A stretch of 64,000 bases of DNA from an uncultured Nitrospira sp. (GCA_902500775.1 CABVRZ010000009.1:48014-112013); one strand, 5' to 3'; positions 24,609-34,705 are shown, numbered from the stretch's first letter. The notes: a model not told the origin generated them from the letters alone. A program made the numbers and translations.

Positions 24609-25291
24609 GGTCACCCGCAACGATCTCAGCGGCCCTTTCGACCGAGACACTGGAGACTCGCTGGAAACAATTAAATGCACGGTATTTTTCGAACTCACTC
24701 CCCCCAATTCCGATTCGCTGGAGTGGGCGCCTGACCTCCTCTGTCGGGATGTTCACCAGTCGTGGTGGCCCAAGAACGTCCTTCCCCAATCTTCCGAATA
24801 CAGGTCGCCGAGAGATTCGTCTCTCGCGTCCACTCTTTGAGCAACTTGCCGTGCGAATGCCCCATGTGGAACAAGAACTGCTCAACACGCTCGCGCATGA
24901 AATGATCCATCAATGGCAGTTTGATATTCTCAAACGGCGGCCTGACCATGGACTGGCATTCCTAAAAAAAATGACGCAGATCAATCGTTCGGGAGAGGTT
25001 GCGGTTACGACCTACCACTCACTGGAGAAGGAAGTCATCGCCTTGTCGAGATTCGTCTGGCAATGCACCACGTGCGGGCGTCTCTATCGGCGGCAACGGA
25101 AAACGATCCAGCCCCAACGACATCACTGCGGATCCTGTCGAGGAGCCTTACAAGAGCTCACTTCAGAACCAGCGCAGCACAACGATGGTCACAGTCGGTT
25201 CCCCGATCACGCTTCTGTTTCAGAGTCTCGACCAAGACGACCGCAAACGTCCACGGGGTCGCCTGAGCAGTTGGCGCTTGAGCTGGCGTGA
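24605..25291 (+). CDS. SprT-like zinc metalloprotease-domain protein
   Basis: 228 residues; the ATG overlaps the upstream stop (ATGA). The zinc motif HEMIHQWQ has His98, Glu99 and His102. It follows a SprT-like N-terminal region (ARYFSNSLPPIPIRWSGRL). C-terminal of it is a zinc ribbon: CTTCGRLYRR...HHCGSCRGAL. The last ~45 residues are low-complexity. SprT/Spartan-like proteins have been linked to DNA-protein crosslink repair in eukaryotes; in bacteria the role is not settled. Position in the gmhA operon gives no direct hint. Confidence 0.82.
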   Translation: MRSPATISAALSTETLETRWKQLNARYFSNSLPPIPIRWSGRLTSSVGMFTSRGGPRTSFPNLPNTGRREIRLSRPLFEQLAVRMPHVEQELLNTLAHEMIHQWQFDILKRRPDHGLAFLKKMTQINRSGEVAVTTYHSLEKEVIALSRFVWQCTTCGRLYRRQRKTIQPQRHHCGSCRGALQELTSEPAQHNDGHSRFPDHASVSESRPRRPQTSTGSPEQLALELA

Positions 25292-25326
25292 CACGAGCAC
25301 AACAGAAATAAGAAGATACCCCACAG

Positions 25327-28300
25327 CTAGGCCGCTTCCTGACTCTTCCCGAACTGATTCGGCACACGCGTATGCTTCATACGCTCAAGAACGGTGGTCA
25401 AGGCCTCGACTGAAATTGGCTTGGAAAGATAGTCATCCATCCCTGCGGCCAAGCATTGCTCACGATCTCCCTGCATGGCGTTCGCAGTTAACGCGATAAT
25501 CGGCACGCGATGAGGCGTCTCAGATTTCCCGTTTCGAGTTTCAGAGCGGAGACTGGAAGGCTCAGGTCCGACTCGTGAAACCTGAAACGTGGAACCTGAA
25601 ATAGCTTCGGACCTCTCCCGTTCCCGAATTATACGTGTCGCTTCAAAGCCATCCATCTCCGGCATTTGACAATCCATAAAGATGACATCATAGCGAATCC
25701 TGGACAACGCCTCGACCACCTCACGCCCATTCGCCACCACATCAATGCGATACCCCAATCGCTGGAAGAGGCGGACCGCCACTTTCTGATTGATGACGTT
25801 ATCCTCTGCCAGGAGGATCCGGAGGTCCATATCGGCCTTCGTCTCGGCAAGGGTATGACGTGTAATGAGGGGAACCGGTTGATTCCCAGCAGCCACAGCT
25901 GCTTTCGCAGAGTGTTGGGTCATGACTGCCACAAGACAATCATGCAATTGCCGTTCACGTATTGGCTTCGTCAAATACGCAGAGATCCCCGCTGCTTTGG
26001 CAGTTTTTGCATCTCCCCGTCGACCGAACGAGGTCAGCAGCACCAATTGAATCTCGGCCCCTCCCGTTCGGGCTCGTATGGTGCGCGCCAATTCGAGTCC
26101 ATCCGTTGGCCCCATATCCACATCCAACAGCACAAGGTCAAATGCCGGTTGCCGGTGTGCCTGACTCAGAGCCATGAGCGCTTCGGGCCCACTCGTGACG
26201 AGCGTCGGCTGCATCCCCCATTTTTTCGTCATCAGCTCCAAGATCTTTCGGTTGATGGCTTTGCTGTCCACGATGAGGATGTGGAGACCGGCTAGCAAGA
26301 CGGAATCCCTCTCGATCACCTGGGAACCGCTGATCTGCTTGTGCAAATTCACTGTAAACCAAAAACAGCTCCCGCCCCCCACTTGACTCGTCACTCCGAT
26401 CGCTCCTCCCATCAACTCGATCAGACGTTTGCAAATCGCAAGACCAAGACCGGTTCCGCCGTACTTCCTCGTCGTAGATCCATCGGCCTGGCTGAACGAC
26501 TGGAACAGCCGCTCACGGGCTTCCTCGGAAATGCCGATTCCCGTATCAGTCACCGCCACACGAATCCTGGTTTCCTCCTTCGATTCAGCTTCAACCGTCA
26601 CCTCCACCACGACATCTCCCCGGTCGGTAAACTTAATGGCATTTGCAGTCAAGTTCATGACGATCTGACGGAGACGACCTGGGTCACCCAGCAAGTGTCT
26701 CGGCACATCGGCATGGAACAGACAGGCCAGATTCAGTCCTTTTGAGAACGCGCGCTCCGCCACGAGATCCAGCGATTCGTCAATGGCGAAACGAAGGTCA
26801 AACGCAATGGTCTCCAAATCCAGTTTCCCGGCCTCAATCTTTGAGAAATCGAGGACGTCGTTGATGATCGTCAACAGATGGTCACCACAGGTCCGAACCG
26901 TTTCAGCGTATTCCCGTTGCTCATCCGTGAGTTGGGTGTCCAGCAGAAGCCCGGTCATCCCAATCACTCCGTTCATCGGAGTCCGGATTTCGTGACTCAT
27001 GCTGGCAAGAAACAACGACTTGGCCTCGGTTGCCGCTTTCGCTTCTCTCAAGGCGCCGTCCAATTGGTGATTGATCCGCTCGAGTTGCTGAGCATAGGTT
27101 TTCAGCGCCTGTTCCGCTTCTTTCCGTTCGGTGATATCTCGAATGAACGCACTGAAAATGGTGGTGCCTTCGATCGTCAACGGAGTCATCGCGATTTCCA
27201 TGGGGAATTCCCGACCATCCCGTCGAAGCCCGATCATTTCTACCAATCGGTGAACAGATGGCACATCCCGAGGCGCGAGCAGACGCTGAACATACTCTCG
27301 ATACTCGAGGCGATGGGATGATGGACAGATCGTGTTGGCTGCATCTCGCCCGACGGCTTCAAGCACAGACCACCCAAAGACCTGCTCTGCCTGGGCATTC
27401 CATTCAGTGATCTGGCCGCGCTCATCCACGGTCATGACGGCGTCGAGAGCGGTGTCTATGATCAGGCTGGTGCGGGCCTCGTTCTGGTGCAACGCGGCTT
27501 CCACTTCAGCTCGTTCGACAAAGAGACCGATCTGGCTTCCGGTCGTCCCCAAGGCTCGCAACAGATCCCTATCCTCCGCCTGAACCTCTCGGCTGAGGAA
27601 TTCCATCACGCCATAGACGTTGGCCCTGAGCCAAATCGGAAAGGCACAAGCTCCATGCAGCGTCCCTGGTGTCTTGACAGACTCACGCGTAAAGAGAGGA
27701 GCGCCTACATGATCCTCAATCCACAGCGGCTCACCACGTGCCCAGCAACTCCCAGGCAGATCCGAGCCGGGACCCAGGTCGTGTTCCCGACTGTTGCATA
27801 AGAACTCTTGCACCATCGTTGAATCAATGGACCACTCGTGCGCGCAGGTGAGGGAACGCCGGTCGTCCCGCACCCTCCAGAATAGCCCGACCTGCCAATC
27901 TAAACTGATCACGATTGCCTGTAATAGGTCCGGGATGGCTTGCTCAACGGTGGAGGATGCAGCAAGTACCTTCGCCACCGCATGTTGGAGGGCCTGACGG
28001 CGATCAGCGCGCTTTTGCTCTGTCACATCTTGAAGCACACTCAGGATGGACCCGACGGACCCATTTTCAGTTGGAAGGGGAACTACCGTCATCTCAACCC
28101 ATCGAATCCGACGTGACAATCCGATGAGTCTCCACCTGCCACGGGTTTCACGTCCCTCTTGAGCGGTCTTGTGCAGGTCGTCGACCTGTTGATGATCGCC
28201 CGTATGGACAAAGTCGCGAAGATCTCGACCAAGGATTTCCTCTGAAAAACCAGCGTCGAAGAGGAAACAGCCGGCTGGATTGATCTGGATCACCCGATGG

Positions 28301-28515
28301 TCAAGCCCCAACACCAGAATCCCCTGCGGCTCAGCCTCCAAGATACCCCTGAGCCGCTGTTCATTTTCCTGGAGTCGAACCCGTTCGGTGTCTGTCTGAA
28401 GCCGGCGAGCCCGGTCCCGTCGTGTGACATGTAGAAGGAACCCCAACAGGGAGATGACCAGCAGGAGATTGACGAAGCCAACCACCCACAAGAGGTTTAC
28501 GTCACCATCACTCAT
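25327..28515 (-). CDS. Hybrid sensor histidine kinase with PAS, GAF, PAS and two receiver domains
   Basis: About 1062 residues from the ATG at 28515 (GGAGT upstream); a TTG at 28551 is an alternative. Order: one membrane helix (VVGFVNLLLVISLLGFLLHV), PAS (ILVLGLDHRVIQINPAGCFL), GAF (CAHEWSIDSTMVQEF onward), PAS (DAVMTVDERGQITEWN), HisKA ([20 protein letters not shown] with the phospho-His), HATPase (NLTANAIKF, TGTGIS-type and GGTGLGLAICKRL boxes), REC1 (LILVDSKAINRKI; DVDMG phospho-site) and REC2 (ILLAEDNVINQKV, IFMDCQMPEMDG). In REC2 an extra ~35-residue stretch (STFQVSRVGPEPSSLRSETR) sits before RVPIIALTANAM, apparently a repeat-derived insertion. Confidence 0.9.
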   Translation of the reverse strand: MSDGDVNLLWVVGFVNLLLVISLLGFLLHVTRRDRARRLQTDTERVRLQENEQRLRGILEAEPQGILVLGLDHRVIQINPAGCFLFDAGFSEEILGRDLRDFVHTGDHQQVDDLHKTAQEGRETRGRWRLIGLSRRIRWVEMTVVPLPTENGSVGSILSVLQDVTEQKRADRRQALQHAVAKVLAASSTVEQAIPDLLQAIVISLDWQVGLFWRVRDDRRSLTCAHEWSIDSTMVQEFLCNSREHDLGPGSDLPGSCWARGEPLWIEDHVGAPLFTRESVKTPGTLHGACAFPIWLRANVYGVMEFLSREVQAEDRDLLRALGTTGSQIGLFVERAEVEAALHQNEARTSLIIDTALDAVMTVDERGQITEWNAQAEQVFGWSVLEAVGRDAANTICPSSHRLEYREYVQRLLAPRDVPSVHRLVEMIGLRRDGREFPMEIAMTPLTIEGTTIFSAFIRDITERKEAEQALKTYAQQLERINHQLDGALREAKAATEAKSLFLASMSHEIRTPMNGVIGMTGLLLDTQLTDEQREYAETVRTCGDHLLTIINDVLDFSKIEAGKLDLETIAFDLRFAIDESLDLVAERAFSKGLNLACLFHADVPRHLLGDPGRLRQIVMNLTANAIKFTDRGDVVVEVTVEAESKEETRIRVAVTDTGIGISEEARERLFQSFSQADGSTTRKYGGTGLGLAICKRLIELMGGAIGVTSQVGGGSCFWFTVNLHKQISGSQVIERDSVLLAGLHILIVDSKAINRKILELMTKKWGMQPTLVTSGPEALMALSQAHRQPAFDLVLLDVDMGPTDGLELARTIRARTGGAEIQLVLLTSFGRRGDAKTAKAAGISAYLTKPIRERQLHDCLVAVMTQHSAKAAVAAGNQPVPLITRHTLAETKADMDLRILLAEDNVINQKVAVRLFQRLGYRIDVVANGREVVEALSRIRYDVIFMDCQMPEMDGFEATRIIRERERSEAISGSTFQVSRVGPEPSSLRSETRNGKSETPHRVPIIALTANAMQGDREQCLAAGMDDYLSKPISVEALTTVLERMKHTRVPNQFGKSQEAA
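25512..25620. repeat. TTTCACG-type repeat inserted in frame into the receiver domain of the hybrid kinase
   Basis: Minus-strand reading gives TTTCAGGTTCCACG, TTTCAGGTTTCACG and further TTTC/GAAAC-rich sequence. It encodes about 35 residues absent from the normal receiver fold between alpha-4 and beta-5. Same style of repeat as at 1847-1900. Confidence 0.6.
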
Positions 28516-28715
28516 TGGCCAGACTCCGGACACACCCATCCCTACAGCCAAGTTGGTACCAGCCCCTCGACTCCGTTATGTGCTATATCGGTTCGTTATG
28601 TGAGAACTTAAGCCAATGGTGAACACCGGATCAGACTCTCCACTATCCCCAATCCCCTAGGACGATGCACCCTCACATGATAGGAATCGCTCTTTCACTC
28701 ACACCGGCAGCCAGG

Positions 28716-28721
28716 TATGAT
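28716..28721 (+). promoter_or_regulatory. -10 box of the heptose adenylyltransferase gene
   Basis: TATGAT ends 6 nt before the ATG at 28728, again predicting a leaderless mRNA. I see no clear -35 hexamer at 16-18 bp. Confidence 0.45.
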
Positions 28722-28727
28722 GGGGCC

Positions 28728-29210
28728 ATGAACTCCAAGGTCTTGCCACGAGAGCAGCTCCTCCACGCGCTGTCCATGGATCGGACGAAGAGGAGACGGA
28801 TCGTGTTCACAAACGGCTGTTTTGACCTGATGCACATCGGACATACCCGATACCTCCAAGCCGCAAAGGCCCTGGGCGATGTCCTGGTGGTCGGAGTCAA
28901 CAGCGATGCCTCTGTCCGTCGCCTCGAGAAAGCTCCGGATCGGCCTATTGTGCCAGAGGCGCAGCGGGCAGAAATGCTGGCTGCTTTGGGATGCGTCGAC
29001 TATGTTGGGATCTTCGACGAGTCAGACCCCCTGGCACTCATCACCGCTGTCCAACCGGACGTCCTGGTCAAAGGCGGAGATTGGGCCATCGACCAAATCG
29101 TTGGTCGAGACGTAGTCGAAACCCATGGCGGTATCGTCAAGGCGATCCCGCTGGTTCCCGGCCTGTCGACCACAAAACTTCTTGAACGTATCCGCTCAAC
29201 TGCGACATGA
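28728..29210 (+). CDS. rfaE2: D-glycero-beta-D-manno-heptose 1-phosphate adenylyltransferase
   Basis: 160 residues from the ATG at 28728 (an upstream ATG at 28665 adds a non-family stretch). Nucleotidyltransferase of the cytidylyltransferase-like fold: IVFTNGCFDLMHIGHTRYLQ with the HxGH motif, VVGVNSDASVRRLEK, RPIVPEAQRAEMLAALGCVD and STTKLLERIR at the end. It makes ADP-heptose from heptose 1-phosphate for LPS core. In E. coli this is the C-terminal domain of HldE; here it is a separate protein, so the kinase (RfaE1) must be elsewhere. The mfd GTG follows 3 nt after the stop, so the two are co-transcribed. Confidence 0.92.
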   Translation: MNSKVLPREQLLHALSMDRTKRRRIVFTNGCFDLMHIGHTRYLQAAKALGDVLVVGVNSDASVRRLEKAPDRPIVPEAQRAEMLAALGCVDYVGIFDESDPLALITAVQPDVLVKGGDWAIDQIVGRDVVETHGGIVKAIPLVPGLSTTKLLERIRSTAT

Positions 29211-29213
29211 TTC

Positions 29214-32200
29214 GTGTCTGATACCACTTCTTACACGCCCTCCTGGCTTGTCCCGCTTCGATCGGCCCTCGATCACAAGCAGGCACGTGTCTGCCTGCTC
29301 GGGGCACATGGCCCGACGTCGTCATGCGCTATCACACTGCTAGACCGTCTGCACCGTCAGACCCACCACGCCCCCAACCCATGGGTCGTGATTACAGCAA
29401 GTGACGAGTCCGCTGAACGAATCTTCAATGACCTGCACTTCTTCCATACGCTCATGGGTCAATCCGTCGACGGCCTCGCATGGTTCCCCGAATGGGAGAT
29501 TCTCCCCTACGAGGCCACGGCACCGCATGTCGCATTGATCGGACACAGGATGACCACCCTTCATCGCTTGCTGGTCAAGCCTCCCACCATCCTCGTCACC
29601 TCCGTCGCGGCGGCCATGCATCGCGTGATCCCATGCTCGATTTTTGAAGAGGCCGTGATTCGTTTCACACCAGGTGCGACGATCGAACGGGAATCTTTGA
29701 TCACGAACCTGCTTCGCACTGGGTATCGGCGAGTCTCCGTGGTGGAAATTCCTGGGGAATTCAGTATCCGTGGTGGCATCGTCGATATCTTCTCGACCGC
29801 CTATGCCAATCCCGTCCGTGTGGAATTCCTGGGAGATCAAGTCGAATCCATGCGGCTGTTCGACCCTACCACGCAAACGTCGATTGAGAAATTGAACGAG
29901 GGGTGGGTCTTACCGGCACGGGAATTCATTCGGCCCACAGAAGCCTCGAACGCAACCGCGCCAGCTCCTCCCGATGCGGAATGGCGTAGTCCCGACCTCT
30001 ATGAGGCCATGGACACGTTATTCGACTATCTTGGCTCGGATCCTTCCCTCACCCTCGATCAACCGGAGAACCTCAAAAAAGCCTGTGAGGCTGCGTGGAG
30101 TAAAATCGATGATGGATATCTTCGTCATGTTGACCGTGACATCACGCATCCCTACCCCTCTCCTGAACGTCTCTTTCTCACGTGGACCGGCATCCGACAA
30201 CGAATTGACGCCTGCTCGATGATGGCGCTAGAGCCTTTGGCAGCCCAGGATTCCTCCTGGGAGCCAACCTTTTCCTTTTCCACCCAACCTCCCGGCAGCA
30301 TTGGACTCGGGATCAGAGGAACCGCTTTCAGTCAAACACTGAGTCTCCTGGACGGCCTTCGCAATGAGCATCGAGTTGTCCTGGTTGCCCGAAGCCGTGG
30401 GCAAGTTGATCGGTTACTCGCCCTCCTTCGAGAACATGATTTGCCGGCCGAATCCTGGAACCCCTCACTCTGGTCAAGCCAGCGGGCCGGCAAACTGCCG
30501 TTTTATGTCCTGCACGGCGATCTCTCAGCTGGGTTTCTGTCCGGCGAGCTTCGGCTCGCCCTCTTAACCGAAGAAGAGCTCTTTGCAAAAGGTGCGCGCC
30601 ATAAGCCTCAACCCAAGAGTCGAACTGCCACGTTCCTGTCTTCATTGGAAGACCTGAACGTCGGTGATTACGTCGTGCATGTGCAACATGGCATCGCGAA
30701 GTACCGGGGTCTGAAACGCCTTTCGGTCCAGGACTTCGAGAGCGACTTCTTGATTCTTGAGTTCGCAGGTGGCGACACCCTGTATGTCCCGCTCGACCGC
30801 TTGAGTCAAGTCCAACGATATAGCGGAGCCGAGAGTCACGTTCCTCGACTCGACCGTTTGGGCGGCACCAGTTGGGCCAAGACAACCGCGCGGGTTAAGA
30901 AAGACATCGAAGAGATGGCTCAAGAATTGATCGACCTCTACGCCAATCGCGAACTGGTCAAGCGAAATGCCTATGGCGTCACCACAACCCTCTACCATGA
31001 ATTCGAGGCCGCGTTTGAATACGAGGAGACGGCAGACCAGCTCAAAGCCATCGCGGACATCAGCCAAGATATGGAATCAACCAAGCCCATGGACCGGCTG
31101 GTGTGCGGTGACGTGGGGTATGGAAAGACCGAGGTCGCCATGCGTGCCGCCTTCAAGGCGGTGGAGCACGATCGTCAGGTCGCGGTCCTAGTTCCAACGA
31201 CATTGTTGGCCCATCAACATTACGAAAACTTCGCCGAACGCTTTGCCCCGTTTCCTATGCGAGTCGCGCTGCTCTCACGATTTCAATCGCCCAAAGAAAC
31301 GAAAGCCATTCTGAAGGATGTCGCGGCCGGAACCGTTGATGTCCTGATCGGCACTCACCGGCTTTTGCAGAAGGATGTAACGTTTCGCCACTTGGGGCTG
31401 GTCATCATCGACGAAGAACAGTGGTTCGGGGTCAAGCACAAGGAACGACTGAAACAACTTCGCACACAAGTCGATGTCTTGACGTTGACGGCCACCCCTA
31501 TTCCACGCACCCTTCAAATGGCCATGGCCAGTGTCCGAGATCTCTCGATTATCGATACTCCCCCGGCTGGTCGATTGGCCATCAGAACAGAGGTAATTCG
31601 GTTCAGTGACAAAGCGGTACGGGACGCCATCCTGCGCGAGCTCGGACGTGGAGGACAGGTCTATTTTGTCCACAACCGTGTTGAAACCATGGAGCGGATC
31701 GGAGGCTGGCTCCATCAGCTGGTTCCTGAAGCTAGGATGGTCATGGCGCACGGCCAGATGGACGCAAAGCCGCTAGAAGCCGTGATGATGAAATTCGTGA
31801 AGCGCGAGGCCGACATCCTGATTGCTTCCGCCATTATTCAGTCCGGACTCGACGTCCCAACCGCCAATACCATCATCGTGAACCGCGCGGATCTCTTTGG
31901 ACTTGCACAACTGTACCAGTTGCGGGGACGGGTTGGGCGCGGAGGAGAACAGGCGTACGCGTACTTCCTCATTCCCGATGAAGGTACGCTGACCGGCGAT
32001 GCACAAAAACGATTGATCGCCATACAACAGTTTACAGAGCTAGGATCTGGCTTCCGTATCGCTGCGGCTGACTTGGAAATCCGAGGTGCTGGCAACCTAT
32101 TGGGGAAGCAGCAATCCGGCCATATTGCGGCTATTGGACTGGATCTCTACATGCAAATGGTCGAACAAGCCGTTCAACGACTGAAGGGACATGTGATTGA

Positions 32201-32684
32201 GGAAGAACCGGATCCGACTCTGCAGCTACCTGTTTCCGCCTTTATCCCAGAACAGTACGTCACTGATTCCCACCAGCGCCTCTCTCTCTATAAGCGGCTG
32301 ACGGCCTGTAGCCAAGTCGGCGAGCTCGCCCTCATGCACGGAGAAATCCAGGATCGGTATGGCCCCGCCCCGGAACCGGTCGAACGGCTGCTCGAAGTGA
32401 TGCAACTCCGGACCCATGCGAAACGCCTCCGGCTGGATTCACTCGAGGTACACGACCAGTCGGTCACGATCGTGTTCCGTCCGAAGGCGACGATCCCTGA
32501 ACCGGCCGTTCTTCGATTGATGGACCAGCTCAAGAAACGGCTGAAGTTCCTCAGTCCTATCTCCTTCGAAATCTCTATGCGCCAAAGCGACTGGCCGTCG
32601 CTGTTTTCAGAACTCAATGCAATCTTGCAAAGCCTCGATCTCTGTGATACCAAGACGATCAGGACGGATGTGACAGGCTCTTGA
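29214..32684 (+). CDS. mfd: Transcription-repair coupling factor
   Basis: 1156 residues with a GTG start 3 nt after the preceding stop. Full domain set: UvrB-like N-terminal module (AWFPEWEILPYEATAPHVAL), RNA polymerase-interacting CarD-like domain (LNVGDYVVHVQHGIAKYRGL), translocase motor with Walker A GDVGYGKTEVAMRAAFKAVE, Walker B VIIDEEQWFGV, motif III LTATPIPRTLQ and motif VI QLRGRVGRG, and the C-terminal TRCF domain (FIPEQYVTDSHQRLSLYKRL). Mfd removes RNA polymerase stalled at DNA lesions and recruits UvrA. Normal length, no truncation. Confidence 0.97.
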   Translation: MSDTTSYTPSWLVPLRSALDHKQARVCLLGAHGPTSSCAITLLDRLHRQTHHAPNPWVVITASDESAERIFNDLHFFHTLMGQSVDGLAWFPEWEILPYEATAPHVALIGHRMTTLHRLLVKPPTILVTSVAAAMHRVIPCSIFEEAVIRFTPGATIERESLITNLLRTGYRRVSVVEIPGEFSIRGGIVDIFSTAYANPVRVEFLGDQVESMRLFDPTTQTSIEKLNEGWVLPAREFIRPTEASNATAPAPPDAEWRSPDLYEAMDTLFDYLGSDPSLTLDQPENLKKACEAAWSKIDDGYLRHVDRDITHPYPSPERLFLTWTGIRQRIDACSMMALEPLAAQDSSWEPTFSFSTQPPGSIGLGIRGTAFSQTLSLLDGLRNEHRVVLVARSRGQVDRLLALLREHDLPAESWNPSLWSSQRAGKLPFYVLHGDLSAGFLSGELRLALLTEEELFAKGARHKPQPKSRTATFLSSLEDLNVGDYVVHVQHGIAKYRGLKRLSVQDFESDFLILEFAGGDTLYVPLDRLSQVQRYSGAESHVPRLDRLGGTSWAKTTARVKKDIEEMAQELIDLYANRELVKRNAYGVTTTLYHEFEAAFEYEETADQLKAIADISQDMESTKPMDRLVCGDVGYGKTEVAMRAAFKAVEHDRQVAVLVPTTLLAHQHYENFAERFAPFPMRVALLSRFQSPKETKAILKDVAAGTVDVLIGTHRLLQKDVTFRHLGLVIIDEEQWFGVKHKERLKQLRTQVDVLTLTATPIPRTLQMAMASVRDLSIIDTPPAGRLAIRTEVIRFSDKAVRDAILRELGRGGQVYFVHNRVETMERIGGWLHQLVPEARMVMAHGQMDAKPLEAVMMKFVKREADILIASAIIQSGLDVPTANTIIVNRADLFGLAQLYQLRGRVGRGGEQAYAYFLIPDEGTLTGDAQKRLIAIQQFTELGSGFRIAAADLEIRGAGNLLGKQQSGHIAAIGLDLYMQMVEQAVQRLKGHVIEEEPDPTLQLPVSAFIPEQYVTDSHQRLSLYKRLTACSQVGELALMHGEIQDRYGPAPEPVERLLEVMQLRTHAKRLRLDSLEVHDQSVTIVFRPKATIPEPAVLRLMDQLKKRLKFLSPISFEISMRQSDWPSLFSELNAILQSLDLCDTKTIRTDVTGS

Positions 32685-32709
32685 TCAAGACCCGCATATA
32701 CCATCACTT

Positions 32710-33606
32710 ATGACACCCTTCCGGTTCCTGACCTTCTGCCGGACATATCTCATGCCTGGGCTACTTGCTGGCATGGTGGCCAGTTTCGGATCAACGGTCT
32801 CGGGGTGTGCAGAACGACAGGACGAACCGGTCGTCGCGTTGGTCAATGGCCGGGCAATTACCCAGACCGAATTCGACCTTCGATGGGGCGAACTCTCACC
32901 GGCCACGCGGTCACGCTATGAGAAAGACGGCGGCAAGCGGAAATTCCTGGAAGAGCTCATTACCCGAGAGTTGTTGATGCAGGAAGGACGCCGGCGAGGC
33001 TTAGATCATAGCGATGTCATCCGAGACAAAACCCAACGATATAAAGAGCAGCTCATCCTCGACGAACTGCTGAAAGACAAGCTTCAATCCAAGGTCGAAC
33101 TGACGCAAACTGAACTTGATGCGTATTATGAGAAGCACGCCGCCGAACTATTGGACCCGCTGAAGGCCAGTATTTCCGTGATGCTGCTGCCCAACGTCTA
33201 TGCCGCGAAGGATCTTGAAACGCAGGTGAACCGGGGAGGAAACTTTGCAAAATTCGCCCAACGGTACTCGATCGATGACAAAACCAAATCCAAAGGTGGC
33301 GATCTTGGCCCCTACAGGAGAGGGCTGCTCCTTCCCGAACTAGATGCGGTTATTCATACCCTCAAACCTGGGATGGTCAGTGGTCCCATTAGGACGGAGC
33401 GTGGATACTATCTCGTCCTGCTGTCCCCTCTTGATGAAACCATTATCCAAACTGATCTAGCGACGAAGGAGCGCCTTCGGCAGGAACTCCTGGCCGACAA
33501 GCGGCGCAAACGATTCGACGAGGTCATCGCCGATATTCGGGCCAATGGAGCAGTCCGTTTCGCAGAAGCCTCTCGATATATTAACGAGGACACCGGCAAG
33601 CGATAG
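32710..33606 (+). CDS. Lipoprotein peptidyl-prolyl isomerase (SurA/PpiC type)
   Basis: 298 residues. A signal peptide ends in the lipobox VSGC (residues about 30-33), so the mature protein is lipid-anchored in the periplasm. A SurA-N-like helical chaperone region follows (VVALVNGRAITQTEFDLRWG), then a parvulin domain (ISVMLLPNVYAAKDLE, FAQRYSIDDKTKSKGGDLGP, GMVSGPIRTERGYYLVLL). It is encoded immediately before the second SurA-type protein, as is common for paired outer-membrane protein chaperones. It lies 25 bp after mfd. Confidence 0.88.
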   Translation: MTPFRFLTFCRTYLMPGLLAGMVASFGSTVSGCAERQDEPVVALVNGRAITQTEFDLRWGELSPATRSRYEKDGGKRKFLEELITRELLMQEGRRRGLDHSDVIRDKTQRYKEQLILDELLKDKLQSKVELTQTELDAYYEKHAAELLDPLKASISVMLLPNVYAAKDLETQVNRGGNFAKFAQRYSIDDKTKSKGGDLGPYRRGLLLPELDAVIHTLKPGMVSGPIRTERGYYLVLLSPLDETIIQTDLATKERLRQELLADKRRKRFDEVIADIRANGAVRFAEASRYINEDTGKR

Positions 33607-33691
33607 TCCCTGCTCATTTCCACGAACCCACCACTTCGTGTAGAATTATCAAACGAGCGATGAGAGTTTTCCATCCCTGAATATAGAAACC

Positions 33692-34648
33692 ATGGCCACT
33701 GCCTCGCACAGATTCCGTTGGGAAACCCGACTCATTTCCGCACTGACTCTCTTCGTATTCGCCAGCTGGTCCCCTCATCTGGCGTCAGCCTATCTGCAAG
33801 ATCGAATCGTCGCGATCGTTAATTCCGAGTTGATCATGCTGTCCGATGTCCAGCGTGAGTTTAGAGCGGAGCAAGAGCGCCTCTCCCGTATGCACCGCGG
33901 AACTGAGCTGGACCAGCGGCTCAAGACCGCGGAATATATGACCTTGACGAAACTGATCGAGCGGAAATTGCAACTCCAGGAAGCTAAGGCCAAGAAAGTG
34001 GAAGTGTCAGACCTCGAGATTAAACAAGCCATTGAGCAAATGAAGCGGCAAGGCACCCCCCTCGACCCCACGAATCCCAGCGACGTCCAGACCGTGCGTG
34101 ATCAACTCCTGCTCATGCGAGTAGCCGATCAGCATATTCGCGGCAATATCATGGTCGGCGACATTGAGCTGAAGCGGTACTACCAGAAACATCGCGACAG
34201 CTTTGCCCTGTCTGAAGAGTATGAATTGAGTCAGATTCTGATCCGCCCACGCTCCCCAGATGGCCTGGCCGATGCGTTGACCAAAGCTCGCCGCGCCATG
34301 AATGACCTGAAGCGAGGGGAAAAGTTTGAAGATGTGGCTAGGGAATACTCCGACGGCGACAATGCCTTACAAGGTGGACAGCTTGGCGTCGTTCGACAAG
34401 GCGAACTCATCCCCGTTATCGATCAGGCCATCGCCCGCTTGGTGCCTGGTGGGATTTCCGATATCATTGAAAGTCCTGAAGGAGTCCAGATCATCCGGAT
34501 GGAAGATCGAAAGCCTAAACGGTTTCGGACGTATGATGAAGTCCGGCGGGAACTCCAAGAGCTGGTCTATCGGCAGAAAAGCGAAGACATGTACCAATCC
34601 TGGCTCGTCGAACTGAAAAATAAGTCCTACATCGAGATTAAATTTTAG
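33692..34648 (+). CDS. surA: SurA-type periplasmic peptidyl-prolyl isomerase
   Basis: 318 residues. Signal peptide ALTLFVFASWSPHLASAY. SurA N-terminal domain: LQDRIVAIVNSELIMLSDVQ, with the helix continuing to about residue 150. One parvulin domain near residues 165-270: YELSQILIRPRSPDG, FEDVAREYSDGDNALQGGQL and PGGISDIIESPEGVQIIRM. A short C-terminal helix returns to the N domain. SurA helps outer-membrane proteins fold on their way to BAM. Only one parvulin repeat is present, against two in E. coli SurA. Confidence 0.9.
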   Translation: MATASHRFRWETRLISALTLFVFASWSPHLASAYLQDRIVAIVNSELIMLSDVQREFRAEQERLSRMHRGTELDQRLKTAEYMTLTKLIERKLQLQEAKAKKVEVSDLEIKQAIEQMKRQGTPLDPTNPSDVQTVRDQLLLMRVADQHIRGNIMVGDIELKRYYQKHRDSFALSEEYELSQILIRPRSPDGLADALTKARRAMNDLKRGEKFEDVAREYSDGDNALQGGQLGVVRQGELIPVIDQAIARLVPGGISDIIESPEGVQIIRMEDRKPKRFRTYDEVRRELQELVYRQKSEDMYQSWLVELKNKSYIEIKF

Positions 34649-34705
34649 CTCAGCTGTCCCCCATCCCTAGTCCCCGCTCCTCTCGAGCAATAGACCGAGA
34701 TCACG

